Shown piece by piece: positions 18,483 to 33,400 of a stretch of 64,000 bases of DNA. Each line of letters starts with the position of its first letter. Position 1 is the stretch's first letter. Origin of the DNA: Megalonaias nervosa. Its lineage: Eukaryota; Mollusca; Bivalvia; Unionida; Unionidae. The notes beneath the pieces are model-generated. The model saw only the letters and a program-made list of their open reading frames with translations. It ran no database searches and was not told where the DNA came from. A program made the position numbers and the translations under genes. Where the stretch lies: NCBI GenBank assembly GCA_016617855.1, contig JAECUM010001886.1, positions 62,001 to 126,000 on the forward strand, written 5' to 3'.

Positions 18483-21400
18483 GTATTTTGTTTGTTCATC
18501 ACTTACAGGAGGTTCATACTCAGCATTGTGGTTTGTTTTCAGAGATGAATCATTCTTAAGTAACGTTCATGGCCGGCAGGATTTATTTTGAATAAGAAAA
18601 AGTCAGACCAAATAAATGCGAATCCAAACTTTTTGTGAACTTTTTAAGCTGAAATGCCAGTTGGTGGTTGGGGTACCAAGATGCGAAAGAGGTCCAGTTT
18701 GCTTCGAATGATTTCCTTGGTAGCGTTGATAGGCCTAATGCATGCCGTTTAGAGTTAGCATTTGCGCGTATCGTTCTTTTAAGGTTGTGTATTTCTGGTG
18801 ACCTATAAGTCTAAAGTAGATCAGTTTTGGGTCCCACTAAACACTGCTAAATCTGACAAAGCCGCACATAGCGGACAAAGCTGGACAAAGCCACACAAAG
18901 CCAGATATGCAAAGTCGAATTGCAGTGTGTATTTATATTGTAAATGATATTGATGAATAAATTAACCAAACTAAAAGGCTAGTTTTCAGCATAATTATAC
19001 AGAATTAAATGACCAATAATTGGGTGACAAAGTTCGAATTTGAACAATGGTAAAGCAATAACAAAGTCGGACGAAATCACATTTAAAATGTTTGTTATTA
19101 TCTTATAAATTTTTAATTAGAAAAATAATAATTTATCAAAAGTAATTGCAATTCTGGATAATATGATCCATCTGTATTCAACAAAAAAGCGTAATAAAGG
19201 CACACAAAGCCAGATGAAGCCATACAAAGTCATGTCAGAAAGGTGTATTTATGTTGCAGTATGAGTTTGAAGAATAAATCAACCCAGCCTAAAGACTGCT
19301 GTTAAACATATGCCCCATTAATTGACCATGAATTGGGAAATAAATTCTGAATTTGTATGATAACAGTATAATAATAACAAAGTCAGAAAAAATCATGTTT
19401 GAAATGTTTATTATTTTAAAATGTGTTAATTGGATAAAATATGGAAAGAAGATGCTATATGCTTAAGTATGCCCTATTGCAGTGCCAAACGTATGTTGCC
19501 AAACTCGACAAAGCTGTTAACGTTTGACTAAGCATAAAAAGCACACAAAGCCTGACAGAGTCACACAAAGTTATAATAAAAATGTGTACTATTGTTGTAG
19601 CGTGTGTTTGCAACATAAATTACCCAAAGAAAAATATTAGATTTGCAACATATACCCTAATGCTTGACTGGTAACTAGGAGACAAATTCTGAATTCATTG
19701 CGTGTGAGAAGGGCATACACAGTGCCTGATTACCAAATATTCAGAGTAGGCACCAGCCTTTGGGCCCCATGCCTTTTAGGAGCCCCGCAAACATGGATCA
19801 AAATAATATTGAATTGATTTGATCTTGATGTATTAGGAGATAGTTTGCGAGGGAGGCCCCGAGATTTCGACTGCCTAGGGGCCTCCACTGCGTTTAATCC
19901 AACACTGGGCATACATAGTCCTTCAGAATAGTAACTAAACTGTTTATTATTATTTTAAAATGTGTTCATCCAATAAATTATCAACACAAATGAAAAGAAT
20001 AAAAAATTCTGAACAGTTGATTTCAGATCAAATCGTAATATTATGAACTTCAGAATTCATGGATATAAATACCACTGAATGTTCTGAGGGGACCATACAC
20101 AGTTCTACCAGAAATTCCAACTGGTAGGAAAGACAGGATGTATTTTATAGTTGACAATACTGAAAAGAATAAAATAAGAAACACTGGAGCGATATCTGTG
20201 TTTTGCGTATGACTGGTGCATGGAACAATGCCTTATTGTGTAGTTGTGTCATTGTATATGTATGTTAATATCATTAATGTAATATATGTATTTTGTCTAT
20301 TCAGCTTACATAATATTTGTTATGATTTAGTTCATGTAACACATATTATATATGTCTTCCAAGACATTTGTCTCTTCTCTCTTTAGATTTTAAAAATGTT
20401 CACGTCAGTTGATGACATTATTAAATAGGTACAATTGTTCCTTCAGAAGATAAAAACATTAATTTTCCATAAGTTACATTTCCACCAGATACATGTAAAC
20501 ACTAATATATATAAAAATAATTAAAAATAATAATAAAAAATCTGTCTTCAATACTTAACATTTTTATTTATATATCTACCCTAAAAGCTGTATCCACCAA
20601 ATATTGTTTCATATCTGCATTGTGAATTTGGTATGCTTTACAATTGCTGTGCAATTTACTGTTTTGTTTTTCATTCTTTGAACTTATTCATTCAACATGT
20701 TTAATGGAAAAAGTTAATTATTTTACATTGTAATTAACAATTGGACATAATTGGTCATATACACATAACTCTGGGTCATATTCGCAAATTCATACAGAAT
20801 GACAGGGCATAATTTCAGTAATAATGACATAATCATCTTTGCCCCCCAAAAATAAAGAAGTATATTTTCATAACCACCATCTGTCCCATTCATTAAAAAA
20901 GATGGAACAAATTATAGATGTAATATTGATATATAACAAAAAGGAATGTCATATCTGCAAACATTTCTTATCTGTGAATATGGGTCATATAGACACTATA
21001 TCATTATGTTCTGTGAAGACCAATTACATATATACATTTTACTGTGTTTTTCAGGATAGCACAAAAATGGCTTTAGTGATGTGAATTTATTAAGAAATAC
21101 CAAAATATTTCTATCTGCTTTTATTTATATTGTTGAGACGGGTTCCTGGCTTTGCTGACTTTGTTATCATCCAAATTCGGATTTATCTCCCAATTTGTGG
21201 TAAATTATGGGGCATATGTCTAACCCTAATCTTTTGGTTTGGTTGATTTATTCTTCAAACTCACATCACAACATAAATATACCTCTCTAATATGACTTTG
21301 GTTTTGTGTGCTATTGTTATGCTTTGTCAAATATAGACACTTAATATTAAGTAGAATTGTCAATAAATTATTGATAACTCATTAGGATTATATTGAATCA

Positions 21401-24400
21401 TTGCATTTTGTTTGATAATCAGTCACAGTAAAGGTTTATAAAATAATAAACATTTCAAATTTTGCTTTATCAAATTTGAACTTTGTTGCCCAATCATTGC
21501 TCATTTAATTTGGCATTATTATGCTGAAAACTGGCCTTTTGGTTTGGCTTGGTTAATTTATCATAGCTGCCAACTGTCCCGTTTTTTCCGTATTTGTCCT
21601 GTATTTTGGACCTGAATACGGGTGTATGTTTTTTTGTGCAAAAATACGTTTTTTAATAATAAAAAAATAGTAAAAAATTTCCTTGCAATTTTCAGTTTAG
21701 AACCGGCACTTGGTTCCATTCTGATAGAAATGTATTGCATGCATAGAGGAATACAGTTCTACAATATGATTGGTTCATTCGAAATCGAGGCTACAACACC
21801 TGTCTTTATCCGCCATATTGGATTTCACAAACAGTTACCGCTACCACTGTGTCTCATCTTCATAATATTCAACTTCTAATCATGTTGAATAGGAAAGCAG
21901 AATATTCAGAATTTTCACCAGAAAAGACAAGAAACAGAACTGAAAGGATAATTGTGCCTTCTTGTTTAGATTTGTGAAATCATCTAGTAAAGGAGAAGAC
22001 TTTACGTTTTGGAAATTGTGTAATGTGATTTCGCTGTTGGGCATGGAGGCGCACATGAAATACAAGAGCACGAAAAAGCTAATAAACATCAGCTTGCTGC
22101 TTCATCATACACAACTCAGCCTGAACTTGGATGTATATAAATACCAGAGAGAACCTTGATGTAATTCGATCGAAATTCAGTTTATTAAATTTCTTTTAGA
22201 AATGAACCTTCCTCTTTTAGTTACTAGTGTTGCTGGTGATTTATTTTGCATGCATTTTCCAGATGGTAAAATCGCAAAGGATTACTCGTATGCTAGAATG
22301 AAAACAGTTCATTAAGAAAATCACACAGAATTGAGATTATCAATGACAGTTGGTACATTGGAATCGATAATAATTGAAAAAAAATAAACAAGGTGTGGCA
22401 AAGGCTCCTATAAACAGCCTGTGTCTGTGTATGTTGCGCTCTTGCACCTTCTGACTGGGCACCCGCATGGAACAGGGTGCCTGTCCAGAAGGTGCAAGTG
22501 TGCAACACATGCATCTTTGACATTAAATAATTATGTAAGGCACTGTCCTACCTTACTGATGGTTGTATATATTGTAAGTGGTTACATATGCATTAAAATT
22601 TTAAAAATCAGTATTTTCGTCATAAGCAATCGGTATTTTTGTACTTGGGGGTTGGCAGCTATGATTTATTTATCAGTATCATTTACACTATAAATACACT
22701 TTTCTGTTTTGACTTTGCATGACTTTGTCAGACTTTGTCAGGTTTTTTGTTACTTTGTCAGGCTTAGTGGTGTTTAGTAGGACCACCCATTCCCACTGCG
22801 TATCGATACTGAAGGTATTTTTAAATACACCAATCCCTCAGTAACTCGCAAACCCGCTTATAACGCGGGGTCAGGTGTGGATCCCATTTTTTAAACCCAA
22901 AAATACAAAAAAATTGATCCCTGCTTGTTAGACATAAAGAAAATCGTGATCAAAATTGATAACGGAAACTTTGATATATCACTCATTTTGTCATTGAAAA
23001 CGCTAGATAGGACCTGGAAATTGTAATCGACTTTTAATAAGAAGTCATGTTATTTGTTACATTTAATTTTCAAATGACATTCTTAGTACACCGCAATTAA
23101 CAATATTCAAGGAAATTTCTATCAATGAAAATGTCATGCCTTGTGGGGGCAGTACTTTATTAAATAAATACCAATTAAATAATTTTGTTATCAATAGAAA
23201 TTTTTGTTATAGTTTTTATTTTCGTTTCTTTTAAGTGTAATCATCATAAATGCAATGTGCCCACTTGTAATTACATGTGAAATGTTCAGTCTACTGTAAC
23301 ATCTATGTCCACGAGCGTTTCTCTTGAGAACCTAATCAAGTGCCCACCGTATTTTGATATCGAACTAGCAGAAGCATTTGTTTTATTGTTGCACTAAATA
23401 AAAAAGCGGGCTTCCTTTTCTATTATCACGTTAATTACGTCTTTTGAGTTGAATAAAGGAGGTGCAATTAAAAAAAGTTTAAAGGCATGCAAATCCTACA
23501 TGCTTAAGAACCAGCGGCCCAGATCATATGTCGGGTAACTCATTTCAGTTGATCAATCGAACACTGTTATAAATGTTATTGTGTACGTAATCTAATTAAC
23601 CCTTTACCTCATAGAGTGTATGGTTTTTTAGCCCTTCGATACGCATGTGCAAAGTTACCCAGTGCAGTGCGCTATAAATAGAACACCTGTTACCTAGTCT
23701 ACTCCAAACACATAGGCCTGTCAAGCAGTGAAGTGTATGTTATGTTTAACAGCAGTTTTAACAATTTTACGTTTTTGGTACACATATATTATGTATGGAA
23801 AGATTTAAGAGTAAAATCCAATTGTTATAGCTGTATAATTATTTTTCTCTGAAGAATTTTTTATGTGCTTTAAAATCTTGTGAGAACTTGTTCACTGTCA
23901 AGTCAGTGAAGCCGCATGACCAACCGTAGTTGCCATTTCTCATACTTGAAATTTACAAGTTCTTTGTCTACATCTACATCACTAAATCAGCTGAATTTGA
24001 TAATTTATAAAAACTAATGGCTTCCTATATCATTATCAGAGCCTTTACCCAAGTTATCGAAGCTTTCATAGTTGTGATTCTAATTGTGAAAACTCGAGTA
24101 AGTACTGAACAAAATCCGCAACCTCCATTTTGGAGAGTGGAGAATACGACCCAGTTACTTTAAATAGCAGATTTCAACCAGAGCATAAACAGCGACCACG
24201 TGATTTGACGTAATGGTCATTCACACCAATGAATGTAGTACCTAATATGGGGTTTTCCCCGAAGATGGCGCTACAAAACTTGCTCAAAATGGCTGATGTT
24301 TACAGCAGATGTTGAAAGGTGCTTCCATGAGAATGGTGTAGAGGCATCAAAAATCACTACATGCGAATTGGGTAGAGACGTTCAAAGGCACTTGCATGAG

Positions 24401-27400
24401 GTAAAGGGTTAAACTACCATAAATTAACCCACTCAGTTATAACTGTACTTCGTAACATAAAGAGCTTTTGTTTCACAGATACAGACTATTGTGCGGAAAA
24501 CAAGTTTCAGAGAATTTCTGAATTCGCACGTAGAGATATCCTCAAGGATAAGAAGTTTCACTGTTACTTGCAGTGAAATCACGGCACCAACATTTTACTA
24601 ATTGAACAATACAAAAATTGAGTTTCGAAGTAGACGATTGTCTTGCGCATATTTTTGATAAAAAGGAATCTTGTTTGGTAGTGTATCAACAGGTAGCCTG
24701 GTTCCCTACTTCATAGACTACTTGTTTCACAAAATACTATTAAATATCACTCTGGGAACCAGACTGATCAACAAAACAAAATGCCATGATGTAATACACA
24801 AATGTTTTCTTGTATACCGTGTTGGTTGTTGAAACCAGTTGGAATCATAGTATCGATCTTTCAGATGTTGGACATTCTGAAAATAAATTTAATTTATAGT
24901 GAATAACGAACAACTTCATCAGAAAAAGTGCTTTACTGACAATTATTCTCAATGTGGTTATAAAATGAGGATTCAGTCATTAATGTCTAGTGGATTTTTT
25001 TTAGGTCCCTCGGTAACTCATTCCCTCTCTTATAGTGCGGTCTGTGATTTTGGACCCCGATGTGTGTGGTTATCGAGGGAAACTTGTATCTGGTTTCCAT
25101 AAGATATATGTATATTTGTGATTTGTTAGTCTTGGTATTACATGTATATTTTTTTGCCCCATATTCATAATATTAGGGATAACCAATGATTTTTAAAATT
25201 TTTAAGGACTCAAATATCTGAGCACCATGCAAACATTCACAAGTTAGAATGCCAGAAGTATTTTGGGCAGTATGACTTTTTGTTCGACTTTGCAAGTTTT
25301 ATGTTTCATCTATGATGCCTTTCAAAACCATTTAAAATTTCTTGATTAAACGTTCTAATCAGTACTAAATTTCTTTCCTCAAAATTTGTTTACCTCTGGA
25401 TGTTTTTTTTTTCTTGTTTAACTTATCATCATTCCTTTAAGTTATTTAAGTGAAAAACATTCTGAAATGTTAAATCTTAAATTTCATACCACTCCTCCCC
25501 TTTCATAGTTTATATACACATAACAACAAGTAATACTTTGTTGTGTCCTGTTACTGCTCCCACACATTACTTACTATTTTCTTTCTTTTCTCTATTCTTT
25601 AATTTCAGTATTATTCAGATATCACATGAATGAATAGAACATTTACTAGTTTCTTGGTAAATACCTTGTACTGAATAGCTAGGTAACATAAATGCTGGAA
25701 AAAATGATAACAGAATATAAACAAAACAGGTAAAACACTATTTTTTAATTGAACATGTGAAATAAAGAAACATTGATCAAACAGGAAAATGTATCATTGG
25801 TCACAATTACTGCATTATTTAAGTAATTTTCCAAATATTCATCTATCTCTGGATTAAAACTAGTTAATAATTTCTTAATTTTATTTACCAAGGACACTTA
25901 GATGCTAGTGATGTAGACCTTAGATTGTATTACATTATGTGACATTTTTGTTTCTGATGATATAGAATCGAGGTTATTTTTCTTAAAGATTATAAGCATG
26001 TTCACACTGATACTTTATTTAATATTACCAAATAATGGATGCAGTTTTCAGAGGATACAGCTCCCAGTAAAGACATGGTACTGTTAAAGGAATGTGCAAT
26101 CATTTAGCAGTCATCTGCACAGACTGGAAGAATGGATTTTTATGAGTAAAAAAAAGTGATATATTTTGTGAATGAATCAAATATTGAAGGTTTTAAGAAT
26201 GGTAACAAAGAATACCTTCTTGTGCATGAATTTAAGTTTTTCTATGTATATTTCCCCTGTGTGTGTGCACAAGACATAGAAAAGGTGAGAGAGAGACGGT
26301 AAAATCAAGTGATGAATTTGTGAAATGTACACAAGTTTTACAAATCTTATATTGTTTTTATAAAATTTGTTGTTTTTTTTTTATGAGGACAGCATTGGGA
26401 AATTAGTGTTTGCAAATTCAACTTTCGCATTCAGTGGAACAGGTTTTCTACTATAGCTGATGTGCCCTTTCCCAATATCTTGGCCACTTCAGCCATAGAT
26501 ATCAGGCAGAGGGGAAAAAAAAAAGGCAGGGTTCTGGGCTGTGAGGTCATGTACAGACTAGACAGCAAAACTCCATGTTATCGTAGAACCAATCTGGTTA
26601 AAATCAGATCTCCACAGTCCTGTATGTAGATCTGATGGACACCATTAAGAGGTCATGTTCTGTTGACCTTGTGGCTCACCTGTCAAATCACAACTTCAGA
26701 TTTCTGAAAGTGATGCATGTCATTCAGGAAATATAATTACTAACAATAACTCTCCCCAACATGAGTTTGCAATGCTTTATCTGATATGATACTAAAAATA
26801 AGTGGCCTGGAAATGCCATGGGTTACCAGAACTTGAACTTTTATTGGTGTCCATCAGTTCGACAGGCAGGACTGGAGATATGATTTTAATCAGATTGTCC
26901 TAGAATGGTGGTCACTCTTGCATGTAAATTTTGTAGACTCCTGGAAAGGCTTTGATGTGGTGGATAGAAGCACCTTCACGAAATCTCAGAGAAGCTTGAC
27001 AGGATTCTCTAGTGCCTCTACAGAAATACGACATATCATGTCATACACAGCATGGACTTGTCTCCTTCTTTTTCTGTTCACACTGGTGTCAGACAAGGAT
27101 GCTTACTTTCACCACTGATTTTATTAGTAATGGACTGGGTGATGAAGATGACACTGGACCAACCACAAGGAATACAGTAGACTTTGACCCAAAAACTGGA
27201 CTTTGGATGATATTGGACTTCCATCACACACACACTATAACACATGCAATTAAAGATAGAGAAGAGATCCTACATACCATAGCCCAAACGACCAACCTGG
27301 AGGTCAGTGTTGACAAGAGAAAATGCTAGCGAGTCAGTGCAAACCAGGATTATGTTCTTTTAGAGGGTCAAGTCATTGGGAATGTCATTAAGTTCACATA

Positions 27401-30400
27401 CTTTGGCAACATTGTGAACAGGTCAGGATGAACAGACAAGGATATCAAGACCATGATTGCCAAGCACATCATGTTATTGCCACCCTTAGACCAGTCTGGG
27501 GAATGATAGCATCCAACTGAAAGCAAAGTTTAGACTGTTAAACTTCAACAGCAAATTAGTGCTGCTCTGTTGGGCAGAGACCTGGAGACACACACCAAAA
27601 AAAACAAACAAAAGCTACAGATCTTTGTCAGTACTTGTCTCCCAGATCCTGTGCATCAGACGGTCAGGCTTAATACCTAGTCATGAGTTATGGCTGAGGG
27701 CAAGACAGAAACCTGTATCCTACACCATTAAGGAGTGCAAATGGAGATGGATTAGACATGCCCTGCAGAGAGTCCAGCCCAGCATCGCTCACCTAGCCCA
27801 GGATTGGAACCCTCGAGGCAAACACAGAAGAGGATGACCAGCTGTGACTTGGGAACGAACCCAGGACACTGAACTTAAGACCATCCACATGTCCTTGAGG
27901 GAGGCAAAACAGATAGCCCAAGACTACAAATGGAGAGCTGCATTGAAGTTCTTATGTTTCAGTGCGAACAAAGAGGGATGATGATGATGATGGGATTATG
28001 TGCATGAACCCCATGTGGTGCAGCAGCAGTCAGTAATTGGTAATACATGTACATAAGTTGAATAGAATAGTTTCTTCACCCGAGTTGGTGGGAATTTCTA
28101 TTCATCATAGTAATGTTAGTTTAGAAGCTTCAGTTTAACAGACATGGTCTATTTGCATATGAGAATTCCAATTTTTTCATCAACGTTCAAGGAGTTTATG
28201 ACATTCCAAATGATATATATCATTTTAAAAAAACAATGGGAATTTGCAAGAATCGGTTGGATGTTCTAAGTAGCACTGCAATGGGGTTTTTGGTATTAGG
28301 GACATTTTTATTGTCTTGACACCATTTACTGATATGATCAAGATGATGCTGCAGATGTTCATGGATTATGTTGTTAATTTAACCAGATGTGTGGAATGTT
28401 GCATCATTTGCACACATACAAGTTCAGTATTATCTATTAAATACACTGTGCATTCACTTCTCCATCAATTCTGTGGCTCATATCACCCACAAATCCTACA
28501 GATCCTGTCAATGGGTTGCTGATAGCTGCCATTGAGACCACCTCAGGTATTTGCAAAACAATGACTGTAGTGGGATAGTTGATGTGATTAATTGTATCCA
28601 AGTCTTCTAGTCTTGTGCATAGTCACATTTCCAGAAATTTGCTGCTTCTGTAGTCTAGAAAATACAAGCAGAATCTTTACAGTACACTTACCCCAAAATG
28701 ACCTTATGGACTTTAATCATTTTATTTCACAGGTCTGGCTCTGGCCTGTATAGAAGAGAATAAAACATGCATGTGTTAATGTAAATTAATTAAAGAGTTA
28801 TTTAGAGTACTTGGAACAAACTTTAGATACGAAATTGTTGATCGTATTTAGACACAAGACAGTATATTAAGTGGGTCTAATTAGCAACAGTAACTTGTAT
28901 ACAGTTTTGAAGGAAATATATATTTTATACTTGAACTCTGATAATCTTTGCCAGCCTTCTACACCTAAAGTACATATATTTAACCTTTTATGTTTTACTG
29001 CAGAGGTTGACAGTGAGTGTGAGTCTGGGCAGATATGTAGCAATCATTAACAACTTAACAAATCAATTCTAGACAACTCATTATTGAGATATCAAAGATT
29101 TTTATTTTAAAATAAAACAGCAATGGTTATCATGGGAGTTTTTTATTATTTGAGTTTGGTTTAGTGAAAAGAAACTATTAAATATGTAGTCTGAAAGTTT
29201 GTTTCCTCTGCTTGCTATTTCCCCAATGTAGTTGATATCATCACAACATCTACAAGATTGGTAGAGAACAGCAATAACAATTGACCCAGAAATTGTGAAT
29301 GATTTTTCTGCAAATTGCTGTGGTAACATACATCTATAGTTTATTTTTGTGTCACATAAATAGATGAGGTTTTGTCTGAATAATTTATTTACAATAGCAG
29401 CCTTGTTAATGTGCAAGAGAAATAAGATAGGTCCTAGGATTGACACACCCCCACCCACCCAAGCCCCCCCGATCCACAATATATTATTGGACAAGACTTA
29501 ATAGAGCGGTGTAGAGTGCACTTCCTCAGTTTTATCACTAAGAAAAGACTGTATCCAGGAAATAGTTTTTCTTTCAGGAAAATAGTAGTAGAAGAGCTTG
29601 TCGATAGTTATGTTATTATCCACTAAATCCAGTTCCTTCTTTACATTAAAAAAAGAGGGATCCAATCACCCATATCAATTTCTTCAAACCATACAAGTAT
29701 TTTGTATTATGAGTGGTTGATCAAAAGTCTGATTGGTGTTGATATAGATCGTATGTTCGTAAGAAAGTACTGATTTGCTTTGCTGCATTTTTATCAGTAA
29801 TTTTGGAAATTGTGTGTACATTGCTACTACAAGTTGGCACTTAACAAAATGGTGACCCCTACACAGAATAAATACCGCAAACTCTTTGAAAAGGTGGTGG
29901 AGGTGGGGTTGCTCGTGTCACCAGCCCCTTACAGTGGACTTGGGTGCATAATACAGAAATAAATCTGTACTTTTCTGGAAGATATTTATCAAATATTAAA
30001 ATATATAGTTTAATGTGAGATATGCATACAAGTTTTTAGATATACTAAAATGAAAACCTGAGTGTTAGCATAATAGCCCATTGAATTTTCTGAATAAGGG
30101 CTTTTGATTCAGTAGTAAACTGCGCTTTCATAACTACCTTTCCTATGTAGCAGCTTCATTATCTGATAAAATGAAGAGATTTATGGTGGACCAATTTTTG
30201 GGCTTTCAGGGTATACAGTATCTCCATTGATAGTCATTATAGTCTGGGCCAGGAATGTCAAGTGAATATTATTACACAACATTGGAAAATATATGAGCAC
30301 CTTTTTACACAATAATTAGTCAAGAACATGAAATATTTAGTAAGTTGAGCTGAATACCTCAATTTATTGCTTAAATTTTCCATAAATTTGAAAGTTGCAG

Positions 30401-33400
30401 AATGTTACTTTCTGATAAAGTGCAAAATTTCTAAACTTTGATAATTTTGTATACATTACCAAATATTTTTATAAAGTTAATGAGCATTGTCATACACTCC
30501 CCCTCCCAGCTTTGTTGGGGTGGGTGTTGTGGTTTTGGTTATCGTTATCTAGAGGTGATCGCCGACAGTGTAATTTGCCTGGGACAAGTAAATATCAATA
30601 GAAATTGAGAAAATTATGGGTGGTATAGAGAAAGAGCTGAGCAGGTATATAGAACAGAATAACACGAGCCCCCGTTATAAATAAAGACAAAATTTAATCA
30701 AAATTTCTAACAATAAAGTTCATAAACAAAAGTAATAATAATACATTACGATTGAAAGATACACTTATTTCTTTTTGACTTAACTTCTTGCACGAAAAAC
30801 TTCTTGCACGAATTTTCAAATACAAAGAAATAATGATACCAATAGCCGATCTGATAAGTGATAGAATTTAAATCATCATTTAGATCAAGTGAAATATACC
30901 GAAAACATTGCCTTGTACAGTTTCATAACCTGATGGTCTTGATTCAGTCCAAATTCCACAGCGACTATCCCTTTTGACTTCCTTGTGCTGGTAAGTCTGG
31001 GTCTTCTCCACTTTTGACTTCCTTGTGCCGGTAAGTCTGGGTCTCCTTCACTTTTGACTTTCTTTTCCAAATTTACAGGTGCCTTATCCCTTTCGCCCCT
31101 TTCAACTTTGTGTCCACTTTGGGTTCGTAAGACGTAATACGTAGAGTGTAGAACATAGAACGTAGAACTTCGAGCTATCCTGGCCCTTCCAAAATAAAAA
31201 AAATAAACAACCTAAATCTTCAGTCACATTATACAGGGGGAACAGATCAATACCTTCCCCCTCTCATTAAGTCAGATAAATTCTATCCTAATTTCAAACA
31301 AATTCTATGGCTATCTAGTCTAACTGGCCATGACAGACCGTAAACAACCTCGTTTCACAAAATTAATGGTCAACTAAATGGCTATTCCAACACCTCCACC
31401 AAGACATTAGTTCCAGATTAGTCTCAATTACACAAATGAATGAAATTCCTTGCTACTGTATTTATAACAACAATCAAGTGGTTATCATACGTGAACTCAT
31501 ATATAGGTCGGAGAATTCTCACGGATTCTCGCATCTCAACTAAAATAAGGCATGAAATCTAAATATATAATTTCCTGTAATAAACAAGACTATACGTTCA
31601 ACAAGTCGTCAATGTTTATATAAAGAAAAATATCATTGTACGGACTCAGATAAACGAACTCAACACAGCTATACCATATCAAGAAATTAAATCTACGAAC
31701 TTAAACAAATAAATCCATGCAAATACATTGAAATAAATCCAACAAATCGTCATAGTAGTATCAATGAATTACGTAAGATTGTTGCAAATACCTTGTTTTT
31801 CCAGGCTCTTATTTCCAGAACGTGTCTGTCAATTTTTCCAGACAATTCCTTCCCCTGGATGATTTCTACAAGTGAATTTCTTCTAAATTCAACTCGGAGT
31901 CCCCTTTTCAACTTCCCTCGTGTAGGAAAAACCGTAGTTTGATTTTAAAATTTGCTATTTGCACATTTAAACCGAAGAGTTTTCATGTGAAACCACGCCC
32001 CATTCACAGCGTGACCAATCTGAACGAAATACACTTCCCGCCCGAACAATGTTGAAACAATGTAGTTCGTCTGGCAAACCTTGATTATCCAACTGATTCC
32101 TGGTAACTTTCAGACATGACAGTTTTCCATACCGATCAGAATTTGACCCCTTCCTGGTCAGTTTTTAAACAAACATAGCCTTAATCAAAAATCGCTAAAC
32201 TCGTGACAGAGACTGTACCAATCCATGCGTTATGGCACTTTAACGTGCGCAGAACTCCATAAATCTAATTAAATTGTACACGTGTCCAACTAAATGTGTT
32301 CTACCGAGATCGACAGAAAAATTTGCTCCATTACAAGCATGTGTTGACTTCGAGATGAATAAAGTTCTGTTGATTATGGTTGCCTCTAAACTGTACAGTC
32401 AGTACAACATATATACTTGCTTATATATTGAGAATAATTGCAGACAACATCAACTCTGATCAGTCATCACATAATATGCCAGCAGATCAGGGTCAGTATT
32501 GTTTGTTCTACTGATCACTCCTAACGAACTGCACAGACCCAGATCTGCTAGCACATTATGCAATGGCAGATCTGGGTCTGTGCAATTTTCAGTTGGACTT
32601 CAGTTGTGAGTACAGTATATTATTGTGTTATGATCTGGTGTTTGGATTCATTTTACATGCTTTATATAGCATGTATTCTTTTCCATGCGAAAGACAATTA
32701 AAACCAAATTAATAGGAATTTTGACCATGGAGGTGTAAATTAGTGACAGTTGAGATGCCATGTGTGGCAGTTTGTGCATACCTTGTAACTTTCAATGTTA
32801 AGGAATCAGCTGCAGAAGCTTTTTGGATGTTGGAGTACTCAAAGTAAAGGTGAATACAACCAGTTTATTCTGCAGGTGAGGTGCGTTATCAGTTAATATG
32901 AACCATCAAACATGTCATAGGTTTTCTATCATTGTAATTACACATACTGGTAAGAGAGTTTAGTCTTGGGAAGTATCTGGCAATGACCCAAATCTCCTAT
33001 ATACCAGATAGAAATGAGTATTTAACATGATCATGTAATATACACTCTGAATTTTTATACAATATGTACAACCAGGTGTTTTTAAATTCATTTGTAAAAT
33101 TACAATAGTGTAATAGATTTTGATAAAGAAAAGTACAGTAAATTGTTAATATACATGGCATGCATTATTGGTGCTGAAGACAGTATAAGTCTTAGTTTGC
33201 CAGAGAATTTAGATGAACCGCCATGAATAGCCTACCATGTGCTGCAAAATGGCATTAAACCCACACAACTAAACCAGAGTATTTACATAATATCATAGAT
33301 GTTTTTAAAGAGCTTGATGGAGCTAGTGGATAATATTTATGTACACAGCAATGAAAGTTTTAGGAAAATGCTGTGAATTGTCACAAAATAATAGTTTGTA

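Larger units (their letters stand above)
18829..22784. mobile_element. Foldback-type DNA element with long inverted, internally repeated arms
   Basis: Left end GGTCCCACTAAACACTGCTA (18829) and right end, read in reverse complement, GGTCCTACTAAACACCACTA (22784). Each arm repeats ACAAAGCC/ACAAAGTC motifs and a roughly 315-340 bp unit: left copies near 18928, 19243 and 19584; right copies, inverted, near 21150-21320 and 21440-21560 continued at 22664-22740. No transposase is visible. No clear target duplication was found. Two later insertions sit inside it. Confidence 0.8.

Noticed and set aside
21622..21879. 85-codon plus-strand ORF as a transposase
   Set aside because: No catalytic or DNA-binding motif, and it lies in AT-rich, otherwise stop-filled sequence.
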